NCBI GenBank assembly: GCA_910586445.1
Contig: CAJUHV010000002.1
Location: 15,094-79,093 of the forward strand
From: an uncultured Eubacterium sp.
Lineage (GTDB): Bacteria; Bacillota; Clostridia; Lachnospirales; Lachnospiraceae
Length of the DNA: 64,000 nucleotides
Direction: 5' to 3'
A program made the translations under genes and the position numbers. Position 1 is the stretch's first letter. Each line of letters opens with the position of its first letter. The notes under the pieces were generated by a model that ran no database searches, had not been told where the DNA came from, and saw only the letters and a list, made by a program, of their open reading frames with translations. This document shows positions 8,431 through 17,447 of this stretch, in pieces.

Positions 8431-8766
8431 ATGACATACGCAGATTTTTTTTCAGAGATTAAAGGAAAGTTTATGGAGGCAGATGTAAGCGATGTTACCG
8501 ATCACCTGGCATATCAGTTTAATATTACAGGAGATGCGGAAGGAATTTTCTATGTAGAAGTAAAGGACGGCGTTTTATATGTAGAGCCGTATGAATATTT
8601 TGACAGGGACGCAATGTTTACAGGCAAGGCAGAGACATTTATGAAAATCGCTGCCGGCAAGCTGGATCCTGTTGCAGCTGTTACGTTACAGAAGCTGAAG
8701 GTAGAAGGCGACATCGGCAAAGCATTAAGGTTTAAAGAGCTGATTCAGAGCAAAGGTAAGAAATAA
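8431..8766 (+). CDS. SCP2 sterol-carrier-like lipid-binding protein
   Basis: 111 residues from ATG 8431, which directly follows GGAGGAG; the earlier in-frame ATG at 8401 has no such site. The protein has the SCP2 pattern: beta strands around LAYQFNITGDAEGIFYVEV, VLYVEPY, then TFMKIAAGKLDPVAAVTLQK and KVEGDIGKALRF. SCP2 domains are small hydrophobic-pocket proteins that bind acyl chains or sterols. First gene of the TetR-controlled operon, it probably carries or presents a lipid substrate or product of the downstream enzymes. No signal peptide is seen, so it is cytosolic. Its 3' end has been duplicated (see 8740-8795). Confidence 0.88.
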   Translation: MTYADFFSEIKGKFMEADVSDVTDHLAYQFNITGDAEGIFYVEVKDGVLYVEPYEYFDRDAMFTGKAETFMKIAAGKLDPVAAVTLQKLKVEGDIGKALRFKELIQSKGKK

Positions 8767-8795
8767 GGACTGATTCAGAGCAAAGGTAAGAAATA
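8740..8795 (+). repeat. 30-bp-period direct repeat at the 3' end of the SCP2 gene
   Basis: A 26-bp sequence starting CTGATTCAGAGCAAAGG occurs at 8740-8765 and again at 8770-8795. The second copy lies after the stop codon and carries its own stop. It is a recent small tandem duplication that leaves the reading frame intact. Confidence 0.9.
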
Positions 8796-8826
8796 GGGGA
8801 ATGACATTGCCCAGAAATGGAGAACT

Positions 8827-9771
8827 ATGAAAAAGATTTTAAAGGTAACTGCTGCGGCAGCGGGTCTGCTTGCAGCCGTACAGGCCGGCGGGTCTGCTTA
8901 TTTATACCGCAGGACGATGAAGCGGAGCAATGCGAAGGTCGAGCGGACAATGAAAATGGCAGGTACGGACTGGAGCCAGTATTTTCCGCTGATCGGGAAA
9001 CGAAAAGAATATCTGATGATGCAGCCGCATGAAGATGTATTTAAGCGTTCCGGCGATGGATTAAAGCTGCATGCCCTTTATTTTCCGCAGAAAGGCGAAA
9101 AAAAGGTAGCTGTTTGTTTTCATGGGTATACAGGCCAGGCGTCGAGTGATTTCTGCGGACTGTCCACGTATTATCTGGAACGGGGATACAGCCTGCTGCT
9201 GGTAGACCAGCGTGCACACGGGCAGAGCGAGGGCGAATACATCGGATTTGGGTGTCTGGACCGTGTAGATGCCTGCTCGTGGATTGACTGGGTAATCAAG
9301 CGGTGCGGCAGCCAGGTTCAGATCGTGCTGCATGGTATTTCCATGGGCGGCTCGACGGTGCTTATGACAAGCGGGCTGAAGCTGCCGGATCAGGTAAAAG
9401 GTATTATTTCAGACTGTGCATTTACTTCTCCAAAGCAGGTATTTACACATGTACTGCATACGATGTATCATCTGCCGGCAGTGCCTATGATGCAGATTAC
9501 CGATTTTGTCAATCGAAAGAAAGCCGGATATGGACTGGACGAATGTAATGCGGCCAGAGAAGTACGTAACGCAAAGGTGCCGATCCTGCTGATCCATGGA
9601 GATGCAGATACATTTGTGCCATGCAGGATGTGCGAAGAGATCGAGCGCAATTGTGCCTCAAAGACGACAAAACTGATTGTAAAAGGTGCAGCGCATGCAG
9701 AAAGCTACTATAAAGACATGGAGGCTTATGAAAATGCGATGACTGAATTTTTGGAAGGAGTTATGGAATGA
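8827..9771 (+). CDS. Membrane-anchored alpha/beta hydrolase
   Basis: 314 residues. Residues 1-27 (KK then a hydrophobic Ala/Gly/Leu stretch) form a membrane anchor or signal anchor. The hydrolase core has an oxyanion HGYTG, the nucleophile elbow GISMGG, the acid in HGDADTFVP and the catalytic His in AAHAESYY, so the triad is complete. It resembles the broad lipase/esterase group related to Bacillus YqkD/BEM46. It is the second gene of the TetR-controlled operon, and its stop overlaps the next start (ATGA), so the two are translationally coupled. A product-release or lipid-editing role is inferred from context. Confidence 0.88.
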   Translation: MKKILKVTAAAAGLLAAVQAGGSAYLYRRTMKRSNAKVERTMKMAGTDWSQYFPLIGKRKEYLMMQPHEDVFKRSGDGLKLHALYFPQKGEKKVAVCFHGYTGQASSDFCGLSTYYLERGYSLLLVDQRAHGQSEGEYIGFGCLDRVDACSWIDWVIKRCGSQVQIVLHGISMGGSTVLMTSGLKLPDQVKGIISDCAFTSPKQVFTHVLHTMYHLPAVPMMQITDFVNRKKAGYGLDECNAAREVRNAKVPILLIHGDADTFVPCRMCEEIERNCASKTTKLIVKGAAHAESYYKDMEAYENAMTEFLEGVME

Positions 9772-11171
9772 TGAAAACGAGGAAAGGGTACAAGGTATAT
9801 CCGCTGACAGCTGCACAGAAATTTCATTTTTTTTATTTGAAGTTTTCACCAAAAAAAGAGGTTCTCAATATCGGGACAAGCCTTACCATTCAGATCGATA
9901 TTGACTGGAACGTGTTAAAGGAAAGCATTTATAAAGCGTATGACCGCAGCGAGTGCATGCGTGTACGTTTTGTATGTGATAAAGATGAAACCTGGTATCA
10001 GTATGTCGTAGAAAAAGAAGAACGTGATATCGAGTTTGTAGATTTCAGCGAAAAGACGATGGAAGAAGCAGAAGCAGTGATGAAAGGCTGGACAGCCGTT
10101 CCGTTTTCAGAACAGGAAATTCCGATGAACCGAGTAGTTATGATACGCATGCCGGATGGGTATAACGGCATATACCTGCTGGCTGACCACAGGCTGATGG
10201 ATGCACAGTCACTGATCGGTTTTCTGCGTGACATTATAGAGCTTTATTCAAATAAGATGTATGAGGATGTACCTTATCCTAAGGACATGTCTTCGTATAT
10301 TGAGCAGATAGAAAAAGATCTGGCTTACGAAGCAGGCAGCAGGGCACAGCTTCGTGATAAGGAGTATTTCTATAAGATGATCGAAGAGTCCGAGCCGATT
10401 TACAACGGCATAGGAGGCCGCGGCAGGCTGGATATGGAGCGTGAAAAATCCGGCAATCCAAATCTGAGGGCCGCAGTAAACGTATCAAATTCGGTAGACG
10501 CAGACATTGATACGTTTCATCTGGAGGAAGAGCCGACCAAGCGCCTGATGGATTTTTGTGAAAAATACCATGTATCGCTTACATGCCTGCTTTTGATGGG
10601 ACTGCGTACTTACTTCCAGAAGATGAACGGCTTTGATGATGTGTCGATTAATACGGCAATTGCCAGAAGGGCCACGCTGAAAGAGAAAAAATCCGGAGGC
10701 ACCAGAATTCATTCCTTCCCGTTCCGTACGATTATTCCTCTGGAAACAAAGTTTATCGATGCGATTTATAAAATACGTGATAAGCAGAATGAAATGTTCC
10801 GCCATGCGAATTTTGACCCGGTGCAGTATTTTGCATACCGCAGCCAGCTTTATCCGGCTGCTCCGGGACAGACCTATGAGCCGATGGCTCTTACCTACCA
10901 GCCGATGACGCTGCAGGAAAATGGTCTGGAAAAATTAAACGGCATACGCTATAAGACAAAATGGTATTCAAACGGTGCGACAACGCAGGCTATGTATTTA
11001 ACTGTTATGCACCGCCCGGAGGACAACGGGCTTGATTTCAATTTTGAGCATCAGGTACATGCAGTGAGCAGAAAAGAGCTGGAATATCTGTATTATTATT
11101 TATGTAAAATCATGTTTAAAGGAACAGAAAATCCAAATCTGCCGGTCGGCGATATTATAAAATTAATTTAG
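9768..11171 (+). CDS. Condensation-superfamily acyltransferase (HxxxD)
   Basis: 467 residues. The motif ADHRLMDA contains the HxxxD catalytic signature of the CoA/carrier-dependent acyltransferases (NRPS condensation domains, PapA, WS/DGAT). It lies about 145 residues from the N-terminus, where the family places it. The canonical HHxxxDG is degraded (DHRLMDA keeps only the second His and the Asp). Overall length equals one stand-alone condensation domain. It overlaps the hydrolase gene by 4 bp (or starts at 9771) and is followed 13 bp later by a carrier protein, its likely acyl donor. Acceptor (alcohol, amine or lipid) is unknown. Confidence 0.8.
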   Translation: MMKTRKGYKVYPLTAAQKFHFFYLKFSPKKEVLNIGTSLTIQIDIDWNVLKESIYKAYDRSECMRVRFVCDKDETWYQYVVEKEERDIEFVDFSEKTMEEAEAVMKGWTAVPFSEQEIPMNRVVMIRMPDGYNGIYLLADHRLMDAQSLIGFLRDIIELYSNKMYEDVPYPKDMSSYIEQIEKDLAYEAGSRAQLRDKEYFYKMIEESEPIYNGIGGRGRLDMEREKSGNPNLRAAVNVSNSVDADIDTFHLEEEPTKRLMDFCEKYHVSLTCLLLMGLRTYFQKMNGFDDVSINTAIARRATLKEKKSGGTRIHSFPFRTIIPLETKFIDAIYKIRDKQNEMFRHANFDPVQYFAYRSQLYPAAPGQTYEPMALTYQPMTLQENGLEKLNGIRYKTKWYSNGATTQAMYLTVMHRPEDNGLDFNFEHQVHAVSRKELEYLYYYLCKIMFKGTENPNLPVGDIIKLI

Positions 11172-11184
11172 TGAGGAAGATAAT

Positions 11185-11412
11185 ATGATTGAAAAATTAG
11201 CTGAAATTATCAGTAATTATGTAGAAGTAGATCCGTCCGAGGTAAAGCCGGAATTACGTTTTATGGAGGATCTCAGATTTACATCGTTCGATTTTATGAG
11301 CATGCTCGGGGAGCTGGAGGATGAATTTGATATCGAAATCGACCAGCAGGAGGCTGCAAAAATACGTACCGTACAAGAAGCGGTAGAATATTTGGAAAAA
11401 CTGTCTGCATAA
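11185..11412 (+). CDS. Stand-alone acyl/peptidyl carrier protein
   Basis: 75 residues with the four-helix carrier-protein pattern: IEKLAEIISNYVEVDPSEVK, then EDLRFTSFDFMSMLGELEDE, then a helix ending in EYLEKL. The phosphopantetheine serine is probably the Ser of FTSFDF; the usual D-S-L around it is T-S-F, which is a notable departure. It is not in the fatty-acid synthesis context. Sitting between an HxxxD acyltransferase and an acyl ligase, it most likely carries the activated acyl group between them. The GAGGAAG site upstream supports the start. Confidence 0.9.
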   Translation: MIEKLAEIISNYVEVDPSEVKPELRFMEDLRFTSFDFMSMLGELEDEFDIEIDQQEAAKIRTVQEAVEYLEKLSA

Positions 11413-11470
11413 CAACATTTGAACAATTCGCTGCGCTGTATAGCCTGTGCACAAATAAGGAGGATAATCT

Positions 11471-12979
11471 ATGGTTTGCAATACGATTCGGGATATTTTA
11501 GTTCGTTCAGAACAAAAGTTTGGTTCAGAAGATGCCATTCGCTATAAAGTAAAAAAAGATGTCATTGAGGCGAAGTCTTATACGCAGTTAAAACAGGATA
11601 CGGAAAGCTTTTCCTGTGTGATCAAAGCACTCGGCGAGCAGGGCAGCCATATTGCACTGACCGGAATGACCTCTTATTCATGGCTGGTTACATACTTCGG
11701 TATCGTAAACAGCGGCAGTGTCGCAGTACCGCTGGATGTATCTCTGCCGGCTGAAGAAATGTGTGAGCTGATCGACCGCGCAGATGTGACGATATTTGTG
11801 GTCGATGAAGTGCGCAGAGACGTCATGGAGATCGTGAAAAAACACTGCCCGAAGCTGAAATATCTGATTTCCATGCAGCAGGAGAGCAGCAGCGAAGATG
11901 TATTATCATTCGGCCAGCTGATGAAAGAACATGCCGGAGAGTTTGACCACTGGGCAAATCCAGAGGCGCTCTGCACGATTATGTTTACTTCCGGCACAAC
12001 CGGAAAGAGCAAGGGCGTTATGCTCACGCAGAGAAATTTAGCCGAAAATGCAACCTGCCTGGATATGAAAATCCCGCCAAGAACCACGATTTTATCAGTG
12101 CTTCCGATTCATCATGCATACTGCCTGAGCATGGATATTTTAAAAGGCATTTCACTCGGCAGCATAATCTGCATCAATGATTCCCTGCTGCGCGTGGCAA
12201 AGAACATGAAGCTGTTTGAGCCGGATATGATTTTAATGGTTCCTCTTATGATTGAAACACTTTCAAAAAAGCTGGAAGAGGCAGCAGGCCTTCCGCCGAA
12301 AATTGTAAAAAAAGAAGTGTTTGGAGAAAAACTGCATACGATCTGCAGCGGCGGCGCATATTTAGACCCGCAGCTTATCGACCTGTTTGAAAAATATGGC
12401 ATATCTATACTGCAGGGTTATGGAATGACTGAATGTGCACCGGTTATCAGCACAAATCTGAGCTGGGATCTCCGCAAGGATACGGTAGGCAGGCTGATGC
12501 CGAACTGTGCGGCAAAGGTAGTAGACAATGAACTCTGGGTACGCGGCAGCAGCGTAATGATGGGATATTATAAGATGCCGAAGGAGACAGAAGAGACGCT
12601 TGTAGACGGATGGCTGCGTACAGGCGATCTGGGCTATGTAGATGATGACAATTATATTCATCTGACAGGACGTCTTAAAAATCTGATTATTACGAAAAAC
12701 GGGGAAAATGTTTCTCCAGAAGAGCTGGAAAATAAAATCGGCTCAGCACGCCTTGTACAGGAAATACTTGTACGCGATGCACAAGGCGTGATTGAAGCAG
12801 AAATCTTCCCTGATTACGAATATGTATCAAAACAGGGAATCGCGGATGTGCATGCCGCACTGCAGGAGATTATAGACCAATACAATAACGAAGCGCCTGC
12901 TTATAAAAAAGTATACAGCTTAAAGGTGCGTGAGACGGAATTTGATAAAACACCGTCAAAGAAAATCAAGAGGTATTAA
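11471..12979 (+). CDS. AMP-forming acyl-CoA/acyl-ACP ligase (ANL superfamily)
   Basis: 502 residues. ANL motifs are intact: A3 FTSGTTGKSKGV, A5 GYGMTECAP, A7 GWLRTGDLG, A8 GRLKNLIITKNGENVSPEE and the catalytic lysine in KTPSKKIKRY. This enzyme adenylates a carboxylic acid and passes it to CoA or a carrier thiol; the partner here is presumably the carrier protein 58 bp upstream. It follows AAGGAGG. It is the last gene of the TetR-controlled operon. Substrate is unknown; a fatty or aryl acid is plausible. Length and motif set match FadD/MenE-type ligases rather than a multi-domain NRPS. Confidence 0.92.
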   Translation: MVCNTIRDILVRSEQKFGSEDAIRYKVKKDVIEAKSYTQLKQDTESFSCVIKALGEQGSHIALTGMTSYSWLVTYFGIVNSGSVAVPLDVSLPAEEMCELIDRADVTIFVVDEVRRDVMEIVKKHCPKLKYLISMQQESSSEDVLSFGQLMKEHAGEFDHWANPEALCTIMFTSGTTGKSKGVMLTQRNLAENATCLDMKIPPRTTILSVLPIHHAYCLSMDILKGISLGSIICINDSLLRVAKNMKLFEPDMILMVPLMIETLSKKLEEAAGLPPKIVKKEVFGEKLHTICSGGAYLDPQLIDLFEKYGISILQGYGMTECAPVISTNLSWDLRKDTVGRLMPNCAAKVVDNELWVRGSSVMMGYYKMPKETEETLVDGWLRTGDLGYVDDDNYIHLTGRLKNLIITKNGENVSPEELENKIGSARLVQEILVRDAQGVIEAEIFPDYEYVSKQGIADVHAALQEIIDQYNNEAPAYKKVYSLKVRETEFDKTPSKKIKRY

Positions 12980-12986
12980 TTTATCG

Positions 12987-13077
12987 GGCTGCTGCATAAA
13001 GGCGGAATCGGTATGGGGCATATGCTGTCTGCACTGCATGCGGTGTGCCAAAACGATCCTGCCGGCGTGCAGCAGCC
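12987..13077 (+). terminator. Long hairpin after the acyl operon, possible terminator
   Basis: GGCTGCTGCA (12987-12996) and TGCAGCAGCC (13068-13077) are perfect inverted repeats just after the ligase stop codon, followed by GCTGTTTTAT. The T-tract is short and the loop is long (71 nt), so this is a tentative call. Confidence 0.4.
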
Positions 13078-13088
13078 GCTGTTTTATA

Positions 13089-13139
13089 CTCACAAGCGAT
13101 GAAACCTGCCATACGGCTTTAAGCATTGACGCTCGTGAG
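13089..13139. repeat. CTCACRAGCG hairpin element, copy 1
   Basis: CTCACAAGCG (13089-13098) and CGCTCGTGAG (13130-13139) pair with one mismatch across a 31-nt loop. A second copy with the same stem and exactly the same loop length is at 47937-47987. An outer pair TTTATACT / AGTATAAA encloses this copy. Confidence 0.65.
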
Positions 13140-13180
13140 CCGGGATTACCGGCATATTTAATTGCCCGTCAGTATAAATG

Positions 13181-13338
13181 ATTTTGACTTTCCCCATTTT
13201 TATTTTGTTTAGTACCCACAAATACTTTATTTATACATGTTTATAAGGATCTGACATTTGTGATTGTATCTATTTTAAGAAGCGCCTAAAAATAGGGCTT
13301 TAAAGGGGCTGATTTGAAAAAATGGGGAAAGTCAAAAT
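13181..13338. repeat. 158-bp element with 21-bp terminal inverted repeats
   Basis: ATTTTGACTTTCCCCATTTTT (13181-13201, 21 bp) is perfectly inverted at 13318-13338. The 116 bp between the arms are AT-rich and have no reading frame. It lies just upstream of the ilvN promoter. The shape is that of a MITE or of a large regulatory fold; no target duplication is obvious. This and the two hairpins before it fill the 443-bp gap between the ligase and ilvN genes. Confidence 0.8.
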
Positions 13339-13348
13339 AAATAATTGA

Positions 13349-13376
13349 TTGACATTCCCCTTGAATGTGCTAGAAT
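13349..13376 (+). promoter_or_regulatory. Promoter of ilvN-ilvC
   Basis: TTGACA (13349-13354), a 16-bp spacer and TAGAAT (13371-13376). Transcription would start about 40 bp before the ATG, leaving no room for a T-box or attenuator leader. Confidence 0.75.
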
Positions 13377-13422
13377 AAGATTTGTGTAAGCAAAATGATT
13401 AGAATAAGAGGATGATTTTTCT

Positions 13423-13923
13423 ATGAGAAGACAAGCTTTATCTTTGCTGGTAGAAAATACTTCTAGTGTACTGAGCCATATATCCGGCCTGTTCAGCCGC
13501 CGCGGCTACAATATCGACAGCATTTCCGCAGGTGTCACCGCCGATCCCAGATATACGAGGATAACAATTGTATCAAGCGGCGACGAGCTGATTTTAGAAC
13601 AGATTGAAAATCAGCTGGCGAAGCTGGAGGATGTATTTGATATAAAAAAACTAGAAGCAGGCAGTTCTGTAACGAGGGAATTGATTTTGGTGAAGCTGCG
13701 TGTACAGGAATCCAGCCGTCAGGAAATTTTAAGCGTGATTGAGATTTTCCGCGGAAAGGTCGTGGATGTCACACGTGACTCAATGGTGATAGAATTAACC
13801 GGAAATCAGGACAAGCTGAGCGCTTTTTTGGATCTGGTATCTGGTTTTGAAATTCTTGAATTAGCTAGAACCGGAATAACTGGTTTAACCAGAGGTTCTT
13901 CCGATGTTACATATTTAGAATAA
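13423..13923 (+). CDS. ilvN: Acetolactate synthase small (regulatory) subunit
   Basis: 166 residues, the usual length. The N-terminal ACT domain (LSLLVENTSSVLSHISGLFS, RRGYNIDSISAG) binds valine for feedback control; a C-terminal domain follows (ELILVKLRV, FRGKVVDV, FLDLVSGFEILELARTG). It activates and feedback-regulates the catalytic subunit IlvB, which is not in this window. First gene of a two-gene unit with ilvC, 18 bp apart. AGAGGATG serves as ribosome binding site. Confidence 0.96.
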   Translation: MRRQALSLLVENTSSVLSHISGLFSRRGYNIDSISAGVTADPRYTRITIVSSGDELILEQIENQLAKLEDVFDIKKLEAGSSVTRELILVKLRVQESSRQEILSVIEIFRGKVVDVTRDSMVIELTGNQDKLSAFLDLVSGFEILELARTGITGLTRGSSDVTYLE

Positions 13924-14964
<1,041 letters not shown>

Positions 14965-14990
14965 TAAAAATAATGACGAAGAAACAATCA

Positions 14991-15032
14991 GAAAAAGGCT
15001 TTCCGGTGCAGAACTCCCGGCAGGCCTTTTTC
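14991..15032 (+). terminator. Terminator after ilvC
   Basis: GAAAAAGGC and GCCTTTTTC bracket a central GC-rich hairpin and give a T-tract 27-68 bp after the ilvC stop. Confidence 0.75.
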
Positions 15033-15041
15033 ATGTTTTAG

Positions 15042-15070
15042 TTGACAAAACTCAGAAAAACAGATAGGAT
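15042..15070 (+). promoter_or_regulatory. Promoter of the sugar-binding lipoprotein gene
   Basis: TTGACA (15042-15047), a 17-bp spacer and TAGGAT (15065-15070), followed by a ~90-bp untranslated leader with an imperfect ATATGAACGAA / TATGTTCGTT inverted repeat that could bind a regulator. Confidence 0.7.
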
Positions 15071-15162
15071 AACATTATAAATATGAACGAATTGTGAATA
15101 TTATTAACATATGTTCGTTTATATGTGTTTGATTCCATGCAGGGGCAGAAGGAGGGGGTTCT

Positions 15163-16398
15163 ATGAATAAAATACTGCAGAAATGGTTTTCATCGTTTTT
15201 GTGCATTGCACTATGTGCAGTGCTGCTGGCAGGCTGTACATCGACAGATTCTGCAGATAAGGGTAAAGATGAAAATAAGAAAAATGAGGAAACGACTGTG
15301 AATGAAAGCGGTACAGACGGGCAGCAAGATCAGGATAATAATCAGGATGAAAATCAGACGGATGATTCAGAACAAGGCGGAAATGATTCAGAAGATCCAG
15401 ATCATTACACCGTTGCCATTTCCATGCCGCAGCAGTCAGACCGGTGGAAGGATGACGCTGCAAATATGGAGCGGGGACTAAAGGCCATTGGATATGAAGT
15501 GATAACAAGGTACGCAGACAATGATGTAAAGCAGCAGGCTGCTCAGGTTCAAGAGCTGGCAGGGATGCAGCCGGACTGTATGGTGATAGCCCCGGCCGAT
15601 CCGGCGGGCCTTGCCGAGGCTGTCGAATCCGCTGCCGCTGCGGGCATACCGGTGATCTCCTATGACCTTCTGTTAATGGACACAGACGCGGTATCCTTTT
15701 ACACAGCCTTTGACAGCTCAGGTGCAGGCATATTGATCGGACAGGCTATTATAGAAAAGGCAGGACTAGACAGCCTGTCTGACGGAGAGTATCGGACGAT
15801 TGAATTTTTTATGGGCGATGCCAAAGACCGCAGCGCAAAGCTGTTATACAAAGGCCTGATGGAGGCATTGGAACCATATCTGGATCAGGGGACTTTAGTG
15901 TGCAAATCCGGGCGGACATCCATGAAAGAGACAGCTGTTGCAAAAGAAAGCCAGATCAAAGCACAGAAAAGGTGTGCCGATACTCTGGCAAAATATTATG
16001 CAGACGAAGATCTGGATATCTGCGCAGCAGCCTCCGATATTCTTTCTTACGGCTGTCAGGAGGCATTTAAGGCCTCAGGCTACACGGTGGAAAACTGGCC
16101 GCTTATTTCCGGGCAGAATTGTGAGCTGGAGGCCTGTGGAAATATACTGGAAGGCACGCAGTCATTTTCGATTTACAAAGATACGCGTGAGCTGGCACTA
16201 AAATGCGTGTCTATGATAGAGGCTCTTTTAAGCGGCATGGAGCCTGAGATCAATGATGTAGAGCAGTATGATAACCATGTGCTGACGGTTCCGGCATATG
16301 TATGTACGCCTATAGTTGTAGATGCCGATAACCTGGAGGAAACATTGGTTGAGGGCGGTTTTTATACAAAAGAGCAGATCGACAGCGTACGCCCTTAA
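15163..16398 (+). CDS. Periplasmic-type sugar-binding lipoprotein (orphan)
   Basis: 411 residues. Signal peptide with lipobox LLAGC at Cys25, then a long acidic Asn/Asp/Glu/Gln spacer (about 26-85), then a type I substrate-binding fold of the Peripla_BP_4 class: AISMPQQSDRWKDD, MVIAPADPAGLAEAVE, AAGIPVISYD, ISGQNCELEA. The closest groups are xylose/rhamnose-type binding proteins (XylF, ChvE). No permease or ATPase gene is adjacent, so it either serves a transporter encoded elsewhere or senses sugar for a chemoreceptor or kinase. Single gene with its own promoter; GGAGGG precedes the ATG. Confidence 0.9.
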   Translation: MNKILQKWFSSFLCIALCAVLLAGCTSTDSADKGKDENKKNEETTVNESGTDGQQDQDNNQDENQTDDSEQGGNDSEDPDHYTVAISMPQQSDRWKDDAANMERGLKAIGYEVITRYADNDVKQQAAQVQELAGMQPDCMVIAPADPAGLAEAVESAAAAGIPVISYDLLLMDTDAVSFYTAFDSSGAGILIGQAIIEKAGLDSLSDGEYRTIEFFMGDAKDRSAKLLYKGLMEALEPYLDQGTLVCKSGRTSMKETAVAKESQIKAQKRCADTLAKYYADEDLDICAAASDILSYGCQEAFKASGYTVENWPLISGQNCELEACGNILEGTQSFSIYKDTRELALKCVSMIEALLSGMEPEINDVEQYDNHVLTVPAYVCTPIVVDADNLEETLVEGGFYTKEQIDSVRP

Positions 16399-16416
16399 AT
16401 AGTGAGCGCAGGCGGC

Positions 16417-17310
16417 TTATTTTTGGATAAATGAAAGAAATTTTTCCATAGTCAGAGTCGTTTTCCGCTGTGGTTTATATACAAATCCAATCGAACGCTT
16501 ATGAATCGGAGCCGGCAGGGGAATCTCAATCAGAGAGCCGTCTGCCAGCTCCGGCTCTACAAACTGGCGGATGACACATGCAACGCCAAGATGTATTTTG
16601 GCAAATTCGATCAGCAGGTCCATAGAAGAAGCATCGATACATTCCCGTATGACAATCTTATTTTTCTGCAGATATTCATCGATATACTGTCTTGTAATAT
16701 TGTTTTTCTCAAGCAGCATTAAAGAACAGTTCTGCAGGATCTCATGTTCACTGACACCTCTTAACTGCAGATGATATAAATACTGTTTTGTTGCGACAAA
16801 CAGATCTTCGATATCTAAAATATAATCAAACTGCAGCATATGCATAAGCTCCTGATTTCCCAGTCCGATCAATCCGATATCCAGCTTATCTTCTTGAATC
16901 AGCTGCAGCGTCTTACTTGTGGACTGGCACTTGATCGAGATATTCATATGCGGGTGCTCTTTGATAAAATCCTTTAAATACGGCAGCAGGACATATTTAC
17001 AGAGTGTAGAGCTGGCACCTATTTTTAAATGTCCGGTGCCCAGGTCGATGGAGCGGCGGATTTTTTCTTCGCCGCGGGAAAGCGTGTCGATCGCCGATTT
17101 TACGTGGGCATATAATACGCTGCCTTCCTCCGTCAGCACAACGCCGCGGGAGCCGCGCAGAAACAACCTGCAGCCGAGGCTGCCCTCCAGCTTCTGGATC
17201 GACTTGCTGACGGCCGGCTGGCTGATATACAGTTTTGCGGCGGCTTTTGAAATATTGCCGCAGTCTGCGACAACATAAAATATATAGTAAGAAGAGAGTG
17301 TTTGTTCCAT
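16417..17310 (-). CDS. LysR family regulator divergent from leuCD
   Basis: 297 residues. N-terminal winged helix-turn-helix: GNISKAAAKLYISQPAVSKS, QKLEGSLGCRLF. The C-terminal effector domain (about 90-295) has the LysR pattern (LKIGASSTLCKY, DIGLIGL, GVACVIRQFVE). It is divergent from leuC, with a perfect LysR-type palindrome between them, so control of leuCD (and itself) is the natural inference. The co-inducer could be an isopropylmalate-pathway intermediate, but nothing in the sequence proves that. Confidence 0.93.
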   Translation of the reverse strand: MEQTLSSYYIFYVVADCGNISKAAAKLYISQPAVSKSIQKLEGSLGCRLFLRGSRGVVLTEEGSVLYAHVKSAIDTLSRGEEKIRRSIDLGTGHLKIGASSTLCKYVLLPYLKDFIKEHPHMNISIKCQSTSKTLQLIQEDKLDIGLIGLGNQELMHMLQFDYILDIEDLFVATKQYLYHLQLRGVSEHEILQNCSLMLLEKNNITRQYIDEYLQKNKIVIRECIDASSMDLLIEFAKIHLGVACVIRQFVEPELADGSLIEIPLPAPIHKRSIGFVYKPQRKTTLTMEKFLSFIQK

Positions 17311-17346
17311 AATTCAATACCTCTGTAGACGGATTTCTAAGTTGAT

Positions 17347-17361
17347 ATAACTTTAAGTTAT
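17347..17361. promoter_or_regulatory. LysR-type operator between lysR and leuC
   Basis: ATAACTTTAAGTTAT is a perfect 15-bp palindrome containing the T-N11-A LysR signature, 86 bp before leuC and 36 bp before the regulator start. A further pair, TAGCAT / ATGCTA (about 17383-17407), overlaps the likely leuC promoter. Confidence 0.65.
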
Positions 17362-17447
17362 GATATATATATTTATTATATATTAGCATTATAGCAAAAA
17401 CTATGCTATTGTGTAAATACAAAATAACAAACAAGGAGGAATTTGCT

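Noticed and set aside
12930..13181. 83-codon reading frame after the ligase gene
   Set aside because: It overlaps the end of the ligase gene, has no ribosome binding site, is Cys/Arg-rich nonsense and spans two hairpins.
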